Shown here: piece after piece, positions 21,701 through 33,850 of the stretch
Numbering within the stretch: position 1 is the first letter of the stretch
Layout: each line of letters starts with the position of its first letter
Assembly: GCA_963513935.1 (NCBI GenBank)
Contig: OY740772.1
Span: 11,998,098 to 12,062,097, forward strand
Source of the DNA: Aphrophora alni
Taxonomy: Eukaryota > Arthropoda > Insecta > Hemiptera > Aphrophoridae
DNA length: 64,000 bases
Reading direction: 5' to 3'
The notes under the pieces: model-generated
What the model was told of the DNA's origin: nothing
Databases searched by the model: none
The model's input: only the letters and a program-made list of their open reading frames with translations
Program-made: the position numbers and the translations under genes

Positions 21701-22410
21701 GCTGACAGTCATCACAAAAGGGGGTGCTCCATTTTATCACGTGTAGCTCTAAAATAAACTCTCAAAAAATTTCCCTGTAATTTTGAATAACTCTTTACAG
21801 ATAAAATGGTAAGATTTGTTAATATCTCAACTTGGTTAAAACTGCTAGTACATGTAGAAATTCCTAGCTCTGAATCAAGTAGTAGGGAATTGCGTCGTGA
21901 GACATGCAGGCAGGTAATTGACGTATAGGATCGCCGTTTAGGGACATTTTCTTTTATAATTGTGGCCGCACTGTTTGTTTGCTCACGCAGGAATGCCATG
22001 ACTCTAATATTTACACAAATAATCGTCCCTCCCCCACACCTGATCGTAACATATAATTAGCATTTAATATCATACAAGTGTTAAACAAATGTTTAAATAG
22101 TGCATAAATATTGTTGGGTTACATGGACTGGTGTTTCTGTATTTGTAGGTTATGTATTCTATTAGCCATTCAAAGGAGCTGATATTTTGTATTGTCTTCC
22201 ATGAATACGATCGGTGAATATTTCGTAGCTTCAGGTGTTTCATAACGAAATTATCCAGCAACTATAATTTGGGTATTAAAAAGCAACTATTTAAAAGAGG
22301 TAAAAGTCACTGTTTTTACCCTTTGAAGTTGCAAGACAACACTCAAACTACTCCAGAGCAGACTAAAGCCAACCGTGGAATGTACATGACTGAACTAAAA
22401 ATTGTCCCTG
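21701..22410. other. No gene recognised
   Basis: A 95-aa minus-strand frame (21712-21999) and a 63-aa one (22070-22261) have no recognised motif and lie beside repeat DNA, so they are not called as genes. Confidence 0.5.
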
Positions 22411-23470
22411 ACATAACTCTAGGATTCCTCCTAGATCCAATTTTAGGATTCCTCCAAATCTGATTTTTTTGTAAGTAAATGCGAAAAACATATCGGTTAT
22501 CATCGGCTTTCAAAAAAAGAAGAAAATAACATGAAATAAACCCCCCCTAACCCTCGAATACTCTAATAGCGTCAGTGTCGTAAGAGAAAAAGTGTTGACC
22601 AATAGAAAACAAGCAGGAGGGATATAAGAGAGGGTTCTAAACATAAATCTACAAAATAAAAGGTGTAAATTCAAATAGGTCCCTTTCGTGGTTGCCAAAT
22701 CCGTACTCAATATAATGACCCCCTGAGGGTAAATCCAATATGTTTGTGGATCCTCTTGATACCACTCCTGGATTCCTATTACATTCAACTCTAGGATTTG
22801 TCCTATATCAAAATTCGGTGTTATTACTACATCCATTTCTAGGTTTCTTCATGGATGAAATACTAGGGTTCCTCTTAAATCAGACTCTAGGATTCGTCCT
22901 ACATTTAAATCCTGTGTTCTGCGTATATACAATTCTAGGTTTTCTCGTGGAACTCATTCTAGAGTTCCTCGTAGATTCAACTCTAGGATTCGTCCTAGAT
23001 TCAATCCGGGGTTCTTCCAAGATCCAGCTCTAAGTTTCCTTGTGGATCTAACTCTAAAGTTCCTTCTAAATACCACTCTAGGATTCCTCCTAGATCACAT
23101 TCTAGGTTTCGTCCTAAATCAAACTCTAGGATTTCTCCTAAATAAAACTGTAGATTTTCTCCTAGGACAATATATTTCTCATAAACCCTAATCTAGAGTT
23201 CGTCCTAGATCCAACTCCGGTATTACGCCTACATCGCATTTTAGAATTTCTCCTAGATGTCACTCTAAAATTCCTTCTAGATCCAACCATAGAATTCCTT
23301 CTAAATCAAACTATAGAATTTGTCTTAGATACAACTCTAGGTTTCCTCGTAGATCAAATTCTAGGGTTCCTCCTAAATCCAAATCAAGGATTACTCCTAC
23401 ATCCATTTTTATAATTCTTCCTGGATGTCACTCTAAAACTAGTCCCAACTCTGTAATCCTTCATAGTTTC
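22411..23470 (+). repeat. 24-bp minisatellite, interrupted by RepB
   Basis: The unit is close to ACTCTAGGATTCCTCCTAGA plus about four bases (24 bp). It is repeated roughly 30 times with many substitutions at 22411-22460 and 22735-23470. Within the unit CTAGGA-N4-TCCTAG is an inverted repeat. Because the step is a multiple of three, frames stay open; a 97-aa frame at 22740-23033 reads as an eight-residue repeat of the TLGFVLDS type. This is best explained by the repeat and not by selection for a protein. The 22.47-22.74 kb gap is a RepB copy. Confidence 0.85.
22480..22735 (+). repeat. RepB copy inserted in the 24-bp minisatellite
   Basis: It has AAAAAAAGAAGAAAATAACATG, CCCTCGAATACTCTAATAG, GTCAGTGTCGTAAG, a GTTGACCAATAG block, AAAGGTGTAAATTCAA and TGGTTGCCAAATCCGTACTC followed by CCCCTGAGGG. 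The minisatellite is present on both sides, so RepB arrived after it. The 108-aa minus-strand frame here is a shadow. Confidence 0.75.
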
Positions 23471-24600
23471 AACCTAAATCCATGTCCTTCCGTACATTTA
23501 ATATTTTATCTGTTTATTAGAAGCAGTACGTCTCGTTCAACCAACTCCATTTATTCGAAAGTAGTATTTCAATTGTTATGTCCAGTTAGATCTATTGGTG
23601 GCCCTACCTGCTAAGTGAGAGATACTCTACTGCTTTAACTGGAACAATTTCAAACATAAAGCTGATGGGAAATTTCATCTCTTTAATTTTCACTACTAAT
23701 GCAATATCAACAGATATTATCTCCTCAGTTATTACTCCTTGTTGAATTCTTTTGATGCTCTTTCACTAAATTATATTGAGTGTCCTATTTTGGTCATTGA
23801 CGAATCCTGCAACAAGAATCCCTCTCATTAGAGAAAGTAAGCAACTACATCTGTGCGTAGGGATGCCACTTCTGTCCACAAAAATCAGTTCGTCTTCAAG
23901 GAATCATCCAGAAACAAGAACCATTAAGCTAAGCACCTAGCAATACAGCTCAGGGTACGGAACTTTGCTTTGACAATTTGGATTTATTAGATGATTCTCT
24001 CTGCCCTAGAACGCTTAAGGTACTCTGAGTAAGAGTCCAATTAGTTCCTTCGTAAAGTCTGAGAAGAGAACTCACAGTGAAACTCTTTTTGCAGCTTCAT
24101 AATAACCTTGGAACCTTGTGTTACTAGACTGGGAACTCAACTCCTTCTTTCTCCTTTTATAATAACTCTTTACCACTTTTTTCTTTCTTATAATTCCTCT
24201 TCAGCCGTATAGTAAACTAGGGTGGGTAAGTACCATGATGGGACCATCGACTTGTTTGTGATTTGTGTTAATATATGTTGTGCGTTTTGTATGTTTAGTC
24301 TTGAAACAGAAATTAAGAAACTGATGTTCCTCTTTGGAAGTAATAACAAGTAAGTTTACTAGGCAATGATGGCCGAGGGCTTTTCGCCTTCAAACAACAA
24401 GGAAAAAAGTAACTTTCCTATATACATTGTGAATCGTTAGGCTAAACATTGAATAGATCACAACTTGACTATTAGGTGTTTCGAGCCTCCCCTGAAATTT
24501 TGTGCTTCACTGGTATTTAAGCTCGCGTGTTTGTGCACAAATTGTTCAAAACGTACAGGAGGGCAGGACTATTTGAACACCATGTATACTAAGTATAGTA
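23471..24600. other. No gene recognised
   Basis: No motif could be placed on either strand. A GGGTGGGTAAGTACC at about 24222-24236 resembles a RepA end on the minus strand, but flanking similarity was not seen. Confidence 0.5.
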
Positions 24601-24630
24601 ATAAAGTTAAATGCTATGCAGTTGTATCGC

Positions 24631-25075
24631 TATAAATAGAATTCTCAAACATGCACCACAACACGCAAAGAGATTTCTCAATCGTTAAAATATTTTAATT
24701 GTCTCAACAATTTCCCAAATTGAATTTCATCCTCGCCTCGGAATGCAGGCTGCCTATTTAAGTTTAGCAGTTGAAGAATGTTCCTATTGCGTAACTTTAA
24801 GTAGGCGTTACAATGGATGCGCGTTGCATTCAACACAGTTCCATCATATTAACCTGTCAAAACTGAAACTGAATTTAAATTGTTTAAAACACGAGGACAT
24901 GCAATCTTATATTAATCTGATGCAACTTTTTTCTGATGTAAATACAGTACCTAAAAAATTAACACTATATAGAACGTTATGCTTCGGTCGTGGATATGAA
25001 AGAAAAAATTCGAGATATCAAATATTCAAATTCATCATAACACCATTAAAAAAGCTATCGATAATTGTTTTATAA
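24631..25075 (+). other. TATA-like box and an unplaced 110-aa open frame
   Basis: TATAAATAG at 24631 is followed at 24743 by an ATG opening a 110-aa frame with several cysteines (VEECSYCVTLSRRYNGCALH near its start). The bases before the ATG also resemble a weak splice acceptor. No family was recognised. In AT-rich DNA such a combination can be chance, so a gene is not claimed. Confidence 0.15.
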
Positions 25076-26090
25076 GAGGTAATGTTTGGATATTTAAGAA
25101 CGTTGGACATTTTGAAAATAGCTGTAAAAATAGTTTTAATTGTGTCCAAAATACTTTTAAATATTTAAAAATTCACTTAATTATTAAGTAATAAATGATA
25201 AAATAATAGTCTATCAATGAATGAAATACAATATTGACTATTTATGTGTGTTATAAAACCCTAAATTCAACAGTTTTTTAGAAAACAATACATGTATAAC
25301 CGAAATTAAAACAAGAGCATTAGGAAATTGGTTGTTTTCCTATTTAAACTTATATCCCTTAATCTAATAAGAATATAAAAAATACCCTAGAATAAACAAG
25401 ATTTAAAATTTTTTTTGAAATCCGCATTTAACATAAAAAATGGAATTTCTATAAACATTTTAAGGTTGGATTCCATATTATAAAATTTGGGTCGAATTTT
25501 AAACATTCAAATACACCATTTTATTAAAGCAAATGTAGATCCCCATTTGATGTTTTCTGTAAATCTTATAGTTTTAGAGATCCCAATGGTGTCCCAGTTA
25601 AAAAAACAAACCCTGAGTATCAAATGAAATCTTCACCTAACCTTGAAATAATTATATTAACTTAACCAAGTATAATCTTCAACTTCCACTAATGCTATAC
25701 CACTAAATTCCACTATACCACGTGATGCTTCAACTCTTGAAAAGCCTCCTTGATAATTTTCTTCTTGTCTCCGGCTTTCTCTTTGTAACTTTCTGGTTAT
25801 TTGTTTTCCACATCATCCAGCCACATCTTTCTTGGACCTCCTACCCTTCTATTAATTAATTAATAATAATTAGTATTATAATTATTAATTTCCTTAATTA
25901 TATTAAGTTGGCGCTTGCAACTCTTGAAATTACATTCACTCTCTTCTGTCTTTGGTTTTGTCTTTCAATATTCTGGCCGCTGGGAAAGATGAGTAGGTTG
26001 GGAGTAAGGAGACAGGCCAACAGACGGACATAGCAATCAGTTGTGTGGAGGTCAATCTGCATCTAGAGCTACTAGTACAATGGTTCCATA
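25076..26090. other. AT-rich DNA, no gene seen
   Basis: Includes an AT-only stretch near 25.85-25.91 kb (TTAATTAATTAATAATAATT). Nothing coding was recognised. Confidence 0.6.
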
Positions 26091-26199
26091 ACCCAAGTTA
26101 TGACAAAGAAAATGGAATTAGTATATGAGAACGTAACATAATTAGGAGTAAAAGAAAAATAGACTGATAATGAATAATGAAATGTGGTAAAAAATATTT

Positions 26200-26595
26200 A
26201 ATACAGAAATTGAAAGCTGTACTATAACATAACAAATACGCGATGGTCAAAACTGACAGTTTCAGACACTTCGAACACCCAAAGGATGAGTAAAGAGAGA
26301 AATCTCCAAGAAGTACATGATGATCATTCAAGAAGAACGAGACAGAAAGATTATCAAGTAAGAGGAGTAGTTGATAACGGAAAGCTGTCAACTGTCGGAA
26401 GCAGCAATCGGGATAATAAGAATGAATTAAAGGCTGTACACTGAACACAACAAACCGAAGATGGTAAAAACTGGAAGGTTCAGACACCCCGACATATCCA
26501 AAGGACGTCTAAGGTTGATAAGGATGAATTATGTAAAAGACGAAGTAATGATCTTCCGACTGACATGAACAGCTAAGACCCACCCTGGACGATAG
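26200..26595 (+). pseudogene. LINE tail-like remnant, duplicated in tandem
   Basis: Frames near 26.42-26.51 kb give NELKAVH, EHNKPKMVKTGRFRHPD and SKGRL. This resembles the end of LINE ORF2 products in which a KPKMVK-type segment precedes a GHV-RM motif. A related stretch (CTGTACTATAACATAACAAA, ATGGTCAAAACTG, TTCAGACAC) occurs about 220 bp upstream at 26.22-26.29 kb, so the segment appears twice. Stops interrupt every frame. The 129-aa minus-strand frame at 26098-26487 is a shadow. Confidence 0.4.
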
Positions 26596-26629
26596 CACCA
26601 AGGGATAACACCTCTTCTGCTTACTCTCT

Positions 26630-27450
26630 TATACAGGGTGTGGGAAAATTGTGTTGACAAACTTCAGAAAATGGTTGCCTACATCAAAACAACAAAACAT
26701 AAGTCCAAAATTGCCTAGTTTTACAGATATCCGCCATTTTTTCCACAAATATTTTTATTTCAAGAACGTTTGATGGATTGAATTTAAACTTGGCGTTGTA
26801 TTTCATAAGGTGAAGAATTATTTTAAAAAAATAACCAATCTAATCCAATACCCTGTTTTAAAATGGTGCCTGCTTAATTTTTTTAAATCTAAATAAATCA
26901 AAAACGGGAAATTTGTATGAGACTTTTTGTACCTATTTTCATGTCTATCGAATGTCGTAACTGTTAAAACAATCGGACAAAAGATTACAGTAAAACTCCA
27001 CCTATTAGTTTGAAAAACACGAAATGCCTATGTATTATTACCCTTCAAACATGCATTTCATGTCCTGTAAACTAATGGGGGCAGTTCTACAGTATTTTTT
27101 TCTTTTCATTGTTTTCACAATTACAATATTAGATAGGAAGTTAAAAGAGCTACAAAAAATCTCTTGATATTTTTCATAAAATTTCTTGTTTCTGAGTTAT
27201 TTAGATTTTTTACATTTAAGGCATCAGTCATTTTGAAACGGGTTATAGGATAGGTTGGTTATTTTATAATTATTAATAGTCTTTAGTTTATTAGGTACCA
27301 TGACAAGTTTCAATTCAATCAGTCAAACCGTTCTGGAAATAATAAAAAAATTGTGAAAAAAACAAAATGAAAATAGAACAAAATAAAAAGGCAATTCCGG
27401 ACATATGTTGTTCATAGGAACCTTTTTTTTTTTTTTTTTTTTTTTAATCT
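26630..27450. mobile_element. Large fold-back element, arms of ~370 bp
   Basis: It starts TATACAGGGTG at 26630. Left-arm segments AACATAAGTCCAAAATTGCC, AACGTTTGATGGATTGAATT, AAAATAACCAATCTAATCC and TACAGTAAAACTCCACCTA recur inverted on the right, at about 27.40, 27.32, 27.25 and 27.09 kb, around a centre near 27.045 kb. Identity is moderate. The right end stops at a run of 23 T (27423-27445) without a clear match to the left terminus, so it may be truncated. No protein is encoded. Confidence 0.7.
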
Positions 27451-29245
27451 TGATATGGATAGCTACCTATTTATTGTTAATTATTCTTATAGTTTAAATG
27501 TACTTTTACTATGATTTTTTATATTAACCAATTATTTATACTCAGTAATGTTTTCGATAACAGTTGTTTAGTTTTGACTTATTAAAAAATATATAAGTTA
27601 TTTGAATATACCTAATTTAATTTAGTTTACTGTACACACAAAACGCCCAAACAGTTTGGTGACGTATGGTGCCAGCGTACGAACTGCATTGTGAAATGAC
27701 ATCTGTTTTTGATATACAGGCCTAAATTTAGGTGTTGAAAGACCTTGGGGATACCTTATCAAGTATGAGACAGAGGATTATTTTAGGCAACATATTCAAT
27801 CATAACTTCCCATTGTCTCCCACATGAATTTTGTGTCTTACGATGTCCTCTGTTTGGATTTCTTTTCATCCCACCTTTGTATTATCCAGTTTGTACTTCT
27901 GCACTCAGACACAAGGATAGTTTCAGGGAAAGAATGGGTTATAATATATTAAACACTAAGGGTTTTCAGAATCCAGACGTTAGGAATCTAACACGTTTAT
28001 CTTAAAGTGTTTTACATGTTGTGGTAAACAGAACGGACTCTGAGTTTTGGACACTTCATATCTACCACACGCGAAAACAAAATTGGAACTACACATAAAA
28101 TGTAGCCTCTTAAAAGGGTGTCAAATTATTAGTACAGTATGTTGCCTGAGGAAATTAAGTCTTTAAGGTGGGAAAACATTTAAAACATGACGGGCATAGT
28201 GAATGGATTCTAATTGTAATGATTATTTAATTGTTGTCGCCATTGCATTATGGAATCTTAAGGTACTAGCCACAGGGGATTTCATCAATAGAAATCTTTT
28301 TCTCCTAGTGCTTGAATTTCTCAAGTCGTTGTGCAAATCATTAAGAATTTTTTTCGTTTTAGAGTTTGGCGTCAATTCATTTTCGTGTTAGGTTAAGTTT
28401 CGATTCTTGTGTTTATTCAGCCGTTGAAGTATTTTTTTATACTCTTCAGTTTTCTTTTTTCTTTTATGATCATTTCTTCTAGAGCAGACATTTCTTTTTT
28501 AACTTTATGTTTTCTCTGACATATTTCGATTTGTACCTTAATACTGTTTAATTTAAAGTAGAATTTATATTACATAGATAAGAAAAACCAGTAAGGTGGT
28601 AATTTAATCACTAAAGTTAGGAATGTTATTTTGAAGTCAAGAGTGTTACTTTATTAAGGTAACACTCCTGAAAAATCTAACAGTTTAGTTGTGTAAATGC
28701 ATCACGAGTGAAGGCTAGAATTTGAAGGTTAGGTCTAGAACTCCAGTCATCGAAAAAAATTTTAAGCACAGCATTGCTTTAGTCTCTTAAAGACCTTTAA
28801 AATGAGGGGTAGCAAGATGGGGGTTACTATTGAAAGTTTTAAACTTACCCCCTGCAAACCCTACTTCGAGGTGGAGGATGAAACTACGTAAAAAACGACT
28901 ATATCTATTGCTGGAAAGATGTGCCAATGTTTAATTGGTTATTAAAAAAAAATAAAAATATGAAGCGGTGGTGTGGGACTTTTTGGACACACGGTATAAT
29001 CATAAAAATGCACGTATATTTGACCAGAACTTGGACAATATTTTTTAACGATATATCCGGAAAATATTTTTTCCCTAACGCAATATTCGAGGTTGTGTTT
29101 ACTTGAAGTTTTGATGAGGAGTGACTCAAATTCTTTGTTTGAATTCCTTTAGGGAATAAATTTTAGCAAAATATGATTAAAATCATTTTGTTCTGATTTT
29201 ATCATATGATAGGTATCTTAAAATAATGTTTAACGAAGTTGATGG
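27451..29245. other. AT-rich DNA, no gene seen
   Basis: Short frames only. A pair of opposite-strand frames of about 60-74 aa at 28.9-29.13 kb has no recognised motif. Confidence 0.55.
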
Positions 29246-29249
29246 GCTC

Positions 29250-29830
29250 TATAATGGTACTTACCCCATCATAGAAGTAAAAGTGTTATGCAAAAGTTTG
29301 TCTCTTGTGCCTTTTGGAAAATGTTAAATTGTATTATTAGATCAAGGGTCTTAGTCAGTAGTGTGTTGATCAGGGTTCCAGAACTTCGTAATGTATTACG
29401 ACTACTCTCTTGACGTCGGCTAGGTCCTGACAAGCCTCTTACATGTGTATTTAAAATGGGCTCCGTAGCAATAAATAGATGAAGGAGTTTCCACCCCCTA
29501 CGCTCGGTGTCTGACGCTACCGAATCTCGTAATTATACAAATATCACTTATTTTTAGGAGGTCAGCGCTCGAAATTACATTTTTTACAATAACTTCCCTA
29601 TTTGTTATCGTTAAAATTTAAAGTTGATGTCTTTACAAGCAGAATTGAAATCTACAAATGCTAATTTAATTGCGTGTGTTGATTAAAAACTGTCACAATG
29701 GCCACCATTTTCTATTTGATTTTTCTGAACTTTAAAAGCTCCATGTGACCACACTACACCAAATTACCTGTTTCTATCAAAAAATTTAAGTAAGCTGTCG
29801 TGATTACGTACGGATGACAAGAACGACAAA
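29250..29830 (+). repeat. RepA copy 3
   Basis: It has GGTACTTACCCCATCATAG, GGAAAATGTTAAATTGTATTA, CTCTTGACGTCGGCTAGGTC, a diverged core (CCACCCCCTACGCTCGGTGTC), AGGTCAGCGCTCGAAATTACAT, TTTTACAATAACTTCC and a GGCCACCATTTTCTA end. The core is present once. Confidence 0.7.
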
Positions 29831-30790
29831 TGGATGGACGGCATTTTGTAAATATTTTTCGGTTTCTTGAAGCCATGAAACGTTGACATCAATTAAGAAA
29901 CAGATCGAAATTGTTAACGATTTGCAAATTTACCTTATACTTCTTTACTGGGTAACAATAAAGAACTTTACAGAGTATCTCAAAGCTATTGTCTCGTTAT
30001 TTATAAAAATAAATAAAATTCGTAAAGGTAAAATATCTGTAGTATAAGAAAGTCTACCCTCCTATGCAAGTTAATAACGAAAAAGTATTTGGGTGTAATT
30101 TTATATAAAAGTATTTTAACTGTTAGGATATTAAATTACGAGAGTTTGTATGAACTTAGTAAATGAAGGTCATACAAAGGGTGTTACATAACTATGTATA
30201 CATTCTAGATTGGATTATACCGACTAGTAGGCGTCACTATAGCGAGAGGTTTTAAGGGCGTGTGTTTGTCGCCGGGAGTTGAAGTTTCTTTGATCGAGGG
30301 ATGGAATCTAGTTAGCCCTTTATCTTTTTATCTCAGTTATGATAGTTTCCGCTTCTCATTATTCTAATGGGCATAAAATAGAGATGTTAAATCCCCTCAT
30401 CCTAAAAAACAAACACGGCTTTACTTATATAAAGATACCTCCCAAGGGTGACCTTTATCTAATGCAAACCAAATTGAGATAATGAATAACAAGCTCTTTG
30501 GCAGAGAGCTAGGACGTTTTATCGTAGCAAAAAGGGAGTTGTAAAAAATTTGCTCTGGCATACTCCAGGAACTTGTTGCCGTTCCAACCTTTTAAATAAC
30601 TTTTGACGAAGCCTGCATCTTCCAGATGATCCTGAAACGAAATGTTAGTCATGGTACTGGAAAAGAAAGTCATCACCAAAGAATTAAAAAAGCTTGTCAA
30701 AGAAAGGCCAAATTCAAAACTTATTTTGTATTTTTTTATATCAAGATAGTAATTTTTTTAATGAGTTCTATAATGTACAATAGTGAACTA
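29831..30790. other. No gene recognised
   Basis: Minus-strand frame 30509-30700 has no recognised motif. The last part (about 30.60-30.79 kb) may be decayed upstream sequence of the mariner element that follows. Confidence 0.45.
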
Positions 30791-30798
30791 GCATTATT

Positions 30799-31170
30799 AT
30801 AAGGAAATCTTTTACAAAGTTGAGAGAAATGGACGGAAAAAACAACAACAAAATTTGTTTAACAGTTTCATTCTTCATCAGGACAATGTGTCTGGTCACT
30901 TAGCACTTTCTGTGAACCAGTTTGTGGCCAATAAACACACTACTAAACTGGAATATCCTCCATATTAGCCAGATTCTACATGTGCTTTTTAATTTTTCTT
31001 AAAATGAAATTTGTGCTTAAAGGAACACGTTTAGAGTCAGTTGATGCAGTAAAGAACAAATCTGCATGTTTTGAAACACGTGACTGAAACTGATATGCTC
31101 TAAGCTTTCGACCAATAGAAACAAGACTGTATCTGTGTGTAATTTTAAATGGTGACTAGTTAAAGAGGAC
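30799..31170 (+). pseudogene. Mariner transposase C-terminal remnant
   Basis: One frame from 30801 reads YKEIFYKVERNGRKKQ, then FILHQDNVSGHLALSVNQF and VANKHTTKLEYPPY before a stop (about 30.96 kb). HQDN holds the second catalytic aspartate of the DD34D class. The third region is damaged: the PPYSPD-type motif has a stop, and the catalytic aspartate that should follow is not readable. After a frameshift comes KFVLKGTRLESVDAVKNKS (about 31.01-31.07 kb). A broken tail resembling the W-x-C-x-NGDY-x-GD end runs to about 31.17 kb. The family is confident and the copy is inactive. No frame here reaches 60 aa. Confidence 0.85.
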
Positions 31171-31715
31171 ATTCATTAGAATTGTAATACATATTTTATG
31201 AAGGTGAGTTGTTGGATTAGTCTAGTACACCTCGTATATGACCCGTCTAGATTCTGGACAAGTCATTCCTACGGACATTGCAAACCCATGAGGACCTTAA
31301 AATTTAAGGGCGTTCAAATGATGCTGAATTTCCGTACATCTGACACTGACAGAATGTCATCTGCAATCTCAGTTCCTCACACATAGATCCGTCACGCCTC
31401 ATTCTATAAAACCCAATATTTATTAGACAGTTTCCAGTTACCAGCTATAGATTATGATACGGTTAAGATATGAGTTTTTTGTACGTCAACAGTAGTTTAT
31501 TGTGTTTTCTCTTTCTTCTATCCTGACAGACCGAATATCTTTCACAAGTTCGTGGATTTTGTCGCCAATTCCTCTTTTCTACAGTTTTTTGAGATCCAAG
31601 TTTTCTTTTTATAGTTGTTTCACATTCAAAAAAAAAAAATTCTCTCACAGAGTCATCCCTTTTCCACACAACCCTCATCTGGTTTGGTTTCCATTTTAAA
31701 TTTTAAAGAGAAAAC
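31171..31715. other. No gene seen
   Basis: Overlapping opposite-strand frames of 60-71 aa at 31.46-31.70 kb run through a T-rich region and have no recognised domain. Confidence 0.55.
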
Positions 31716-31719
31716 CGTC

Positions 31720-31945
31720 TTGGCCAACATCAACTTATAAAAAAACAAAAAAAACTTTAAAATAAACACCCCTATTCTACGAATACTCTCAGGGTTGGAA
31801 GAAACTAGAGTTAATCAAGAGAGACCTGATTGGGAAATTTGAAAGAGAGGGAATCAACCCAAGACTACAACAAGACAATATAGGTTCAGCTACGGATTGC
31901 CTCACCAGAACTCAATATAACTGAACCCCTGAGGTATTTAAACGG
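31720..31945 (+). repeat. RepB copy
   Basis: Matches RepB through ACTTATAAAAAAACAAAAAAAA, CTACGAATACTCTCAGGGTTGG, AGAGTTAATCAAGAGAGACC, GAGGGAATCAACCCAAGACTAC, ATAGGTTCAGCTACGGATTGC and ACCCCTGAGG. Plus strand. Confidence 0.75.
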
Positions 31946-32695
31946 CCCAAAGATCAGTTCGGTAACAAAACCCGAAAGAAAAGTTTTACATAGTACTCAC
32001 GTGTATACAAAGATATTAAAAAACGCTCTTTTTATTAAAATGAGAGACAAAAAGAATACGCAAAGGAGACAGTAAACCACCTTTGAAACTTTTAGTATAA
32101 AAAACCCACCGAAGCTTTGGAAAAGTAAAACAATTGAATTTTAAATGTTAAGCTAAACAAAGAGGGTTGTAGATGAAAGTGCGATTGAGAAGTTCATCGA
32201 GGGAGAAGACAGTAAAGTGCATTTATAAAGGTCGTGGTATTAGTGAATGTAAAATGAACAAACATTGGAAGGGTAGGTTTATAAGGGATGACAGGGGAAG
32301 CGTCCCATAATACATACCGTGCCTATATTACATTTCCAGAAAAAACAATTTAAATCTTTATTGTTAAAGTAAAGCGTTAGCGAAGTTCTATTGATGTCGA
32401 CGTGAAGTTGATGTTACTGACGCTGTTTCTCAGTAATTATTCAACCGATTTGAATGAATTTTTGTATGTAAGTAGAATAGATCAAGACACGAGTATTAAT
32501 AAAGTACGATTATTAAAATCCACTCTGGGTTGATATGTTCAAGGTCAAAGTTATTCAAATACTCCTAGCGACGATAAGTAGAACTTCCGTACAAATGTAA
32601 TCAGCTGTTAGTAATTATATTGTACGGAATTGGTTATTAAGAAAACGAAGTTGTTTCTGTTTTTATATTTTTCCTTACTGCTTGAAAGCGAATAA
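31946..32695. other. No gene seen
   Basis: A segment near 32.42-32.60 kb (TTATTCAACCGATTTGAATGAA and onward) reads like the conserved part of a dispersed repeat. RepC copy 2 has a similar TTCAACCGATTTTAATGAA near 56.80 kb. Confidence 0.45.
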
Positions 32696-32699
32696 ATTC

Positions 32700-32920
32700 T
32701 CCATCATCATTGCTTTATAAAAAGAAAGAAGAAACGTAAATGACCTTGAACATTTTAATAGTGTCAAGTTAGAAGCGAACAAGAGTTGGTCAAGGAAACC
32801 AGATAGGAAAAATGGAACAGAGGAATCTAACTGAAGAGTACGTGAAGAAAGGTGTAGATCCAGCTAGGACCTCGGGTCCGACACACCCGCACTCACTGTG
32901 AGTGAGCCCCTGAAAGTTAC
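32700..32920 (+). repeat. RepB copy
   Basis: It has CTTTATAAAAAGAAAGAAG, ATTTTAATAGTGTCAAG, AACAAGAGTTGGTCAAGG, AAAGGTGTAGATCCAGCTAG and CCTCGGGTCCGACACACC, followed by CACTGTGAGTGAGCCCCTGA. A 62-aa minus-strand frame here is a shadow. It is only about 1 kb from the preceding RepB copy and in the same direction. Confidence 0.8.
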
Positions 32921-32999
32921 TGTTTATATAGATAATCTTACTTGTATGAGACTGTGAGAAAGTTCTTGTTCTTCTCAATTACCAGGAATTAGTTCTTAC

Positions 33000-33545
33000 C
33001 CATTATACGATATATAGGGTGAGTTTGGTAATATCGTTTTTATACAAGCACGATAGTGGCCACGATATTAAAATAGGAGCATGGAATTTGTTATAGGAGT
33101 CTATTTGGAATGTGCTCATATAGAACCATTTTGAAATAAAAGAAATCGAATTGAAGAAGTGAAAATGGCCCCCATTAAAATAGATTTTTGTTCATATCTA
33201 GTGTGGACTAAATTAGATACGTACACATTTAAATCCTACCAACCTGATCTCTCTATGACGAAGTTATTGTCAAAAATGTAATTTCGAAAACGGAACTCCC
33301 AACAAAATGTGATAATCTAGAGGTACGAGATCCAGCAGAGCCGAGTTACTGACACGAGCTTAGCGAGTAGAGTTTCCGTCACATATATTCAGCTTCAAGG
33401 CTCGCCAGGGCCAAGACACTGACACGAGCGAAGCGAATAAACACCTCTAGAAGACTCGTTAGGGCCTAGCCGACGACGTCCAGAAAGTAGTGATACACAA
33501 TTACGAGGTTCAGAAAACCTGTTGTAACTATTTTAAACACACTTG
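33000..33545 (-). repeat. RepA copy 4
   Basis: The minus strand reads ACAGGTTTTCTGAACCTCGTAA, CGTCGTCGGCTAGGCCCTAACG, the core twice (about 33421 and 33351, a 70-bp step), ATTTTTGACAATAACTTCG, a GGGGGCCATTTTCA block and CCACTATCGTGCTTG. The doubled core parallels RepA copy 1. Confidence 0.75.
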
Positions 33546-33693
33546 ATTTTCCAATACAACTTAATATTTCCTAAAATGTCCAAGAAATCAAATTTTGGGC
33601 GCATCTGACAAATTTTACTACATTCTGTGTTGGTGCTGAGTAATTGTGCTCATCGAATTGTTTTCTATTGTAAAATAATAATAATAATAATCA

Positions 33694-33850
33694 AATATAG
33701 TTAATTACCTTAGTGTTTGTCCTCAGTCCGTATTACGTGTTTATGTGTTAGTGCGGGCCTGACGAAGCAGACAGTGTTCGGCGAAATAGCGCTGTAGCCA
33801 TAACTATAATACGGACTGAGGACAACCTCTAAGGTAATTAACTATATTAT
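33694..33850. mobile_element. Small fold-back element, 157 bp
   Basis: The left arm (33694-33736, with ATATAGTTAATTACCTTAG and CCTCAGTCCGTATTA) is repeated inverted at 33807-33849. It is flanked and ended by AT-rich sequence. The loop holds CTGACGA (33759-33765), a pairing region and GCGAAAT, one of the hammerhead-core-like motifs of this window. Read on the plus strand. Confidence 0.8.

Noticed and set aside
22510..22836. 108-aa minus-strand frame
   Set aside because: Crosses the boundary of RepB and the 24-bp minisatellite, so it is a chance frame.
26098..26487. 129-aa minus-strand frame
   Set aside because: Opposite to the LINE-tail-like sequence; rich in F, L, S and Y with no domain.
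27423..27445. Poly-T run as the poly(A) tail of a minus-strand processed transcript
   Set aside because: No coding or LINE/SINE sequence to its right in the correct orientation and no flanking target duplication was found.
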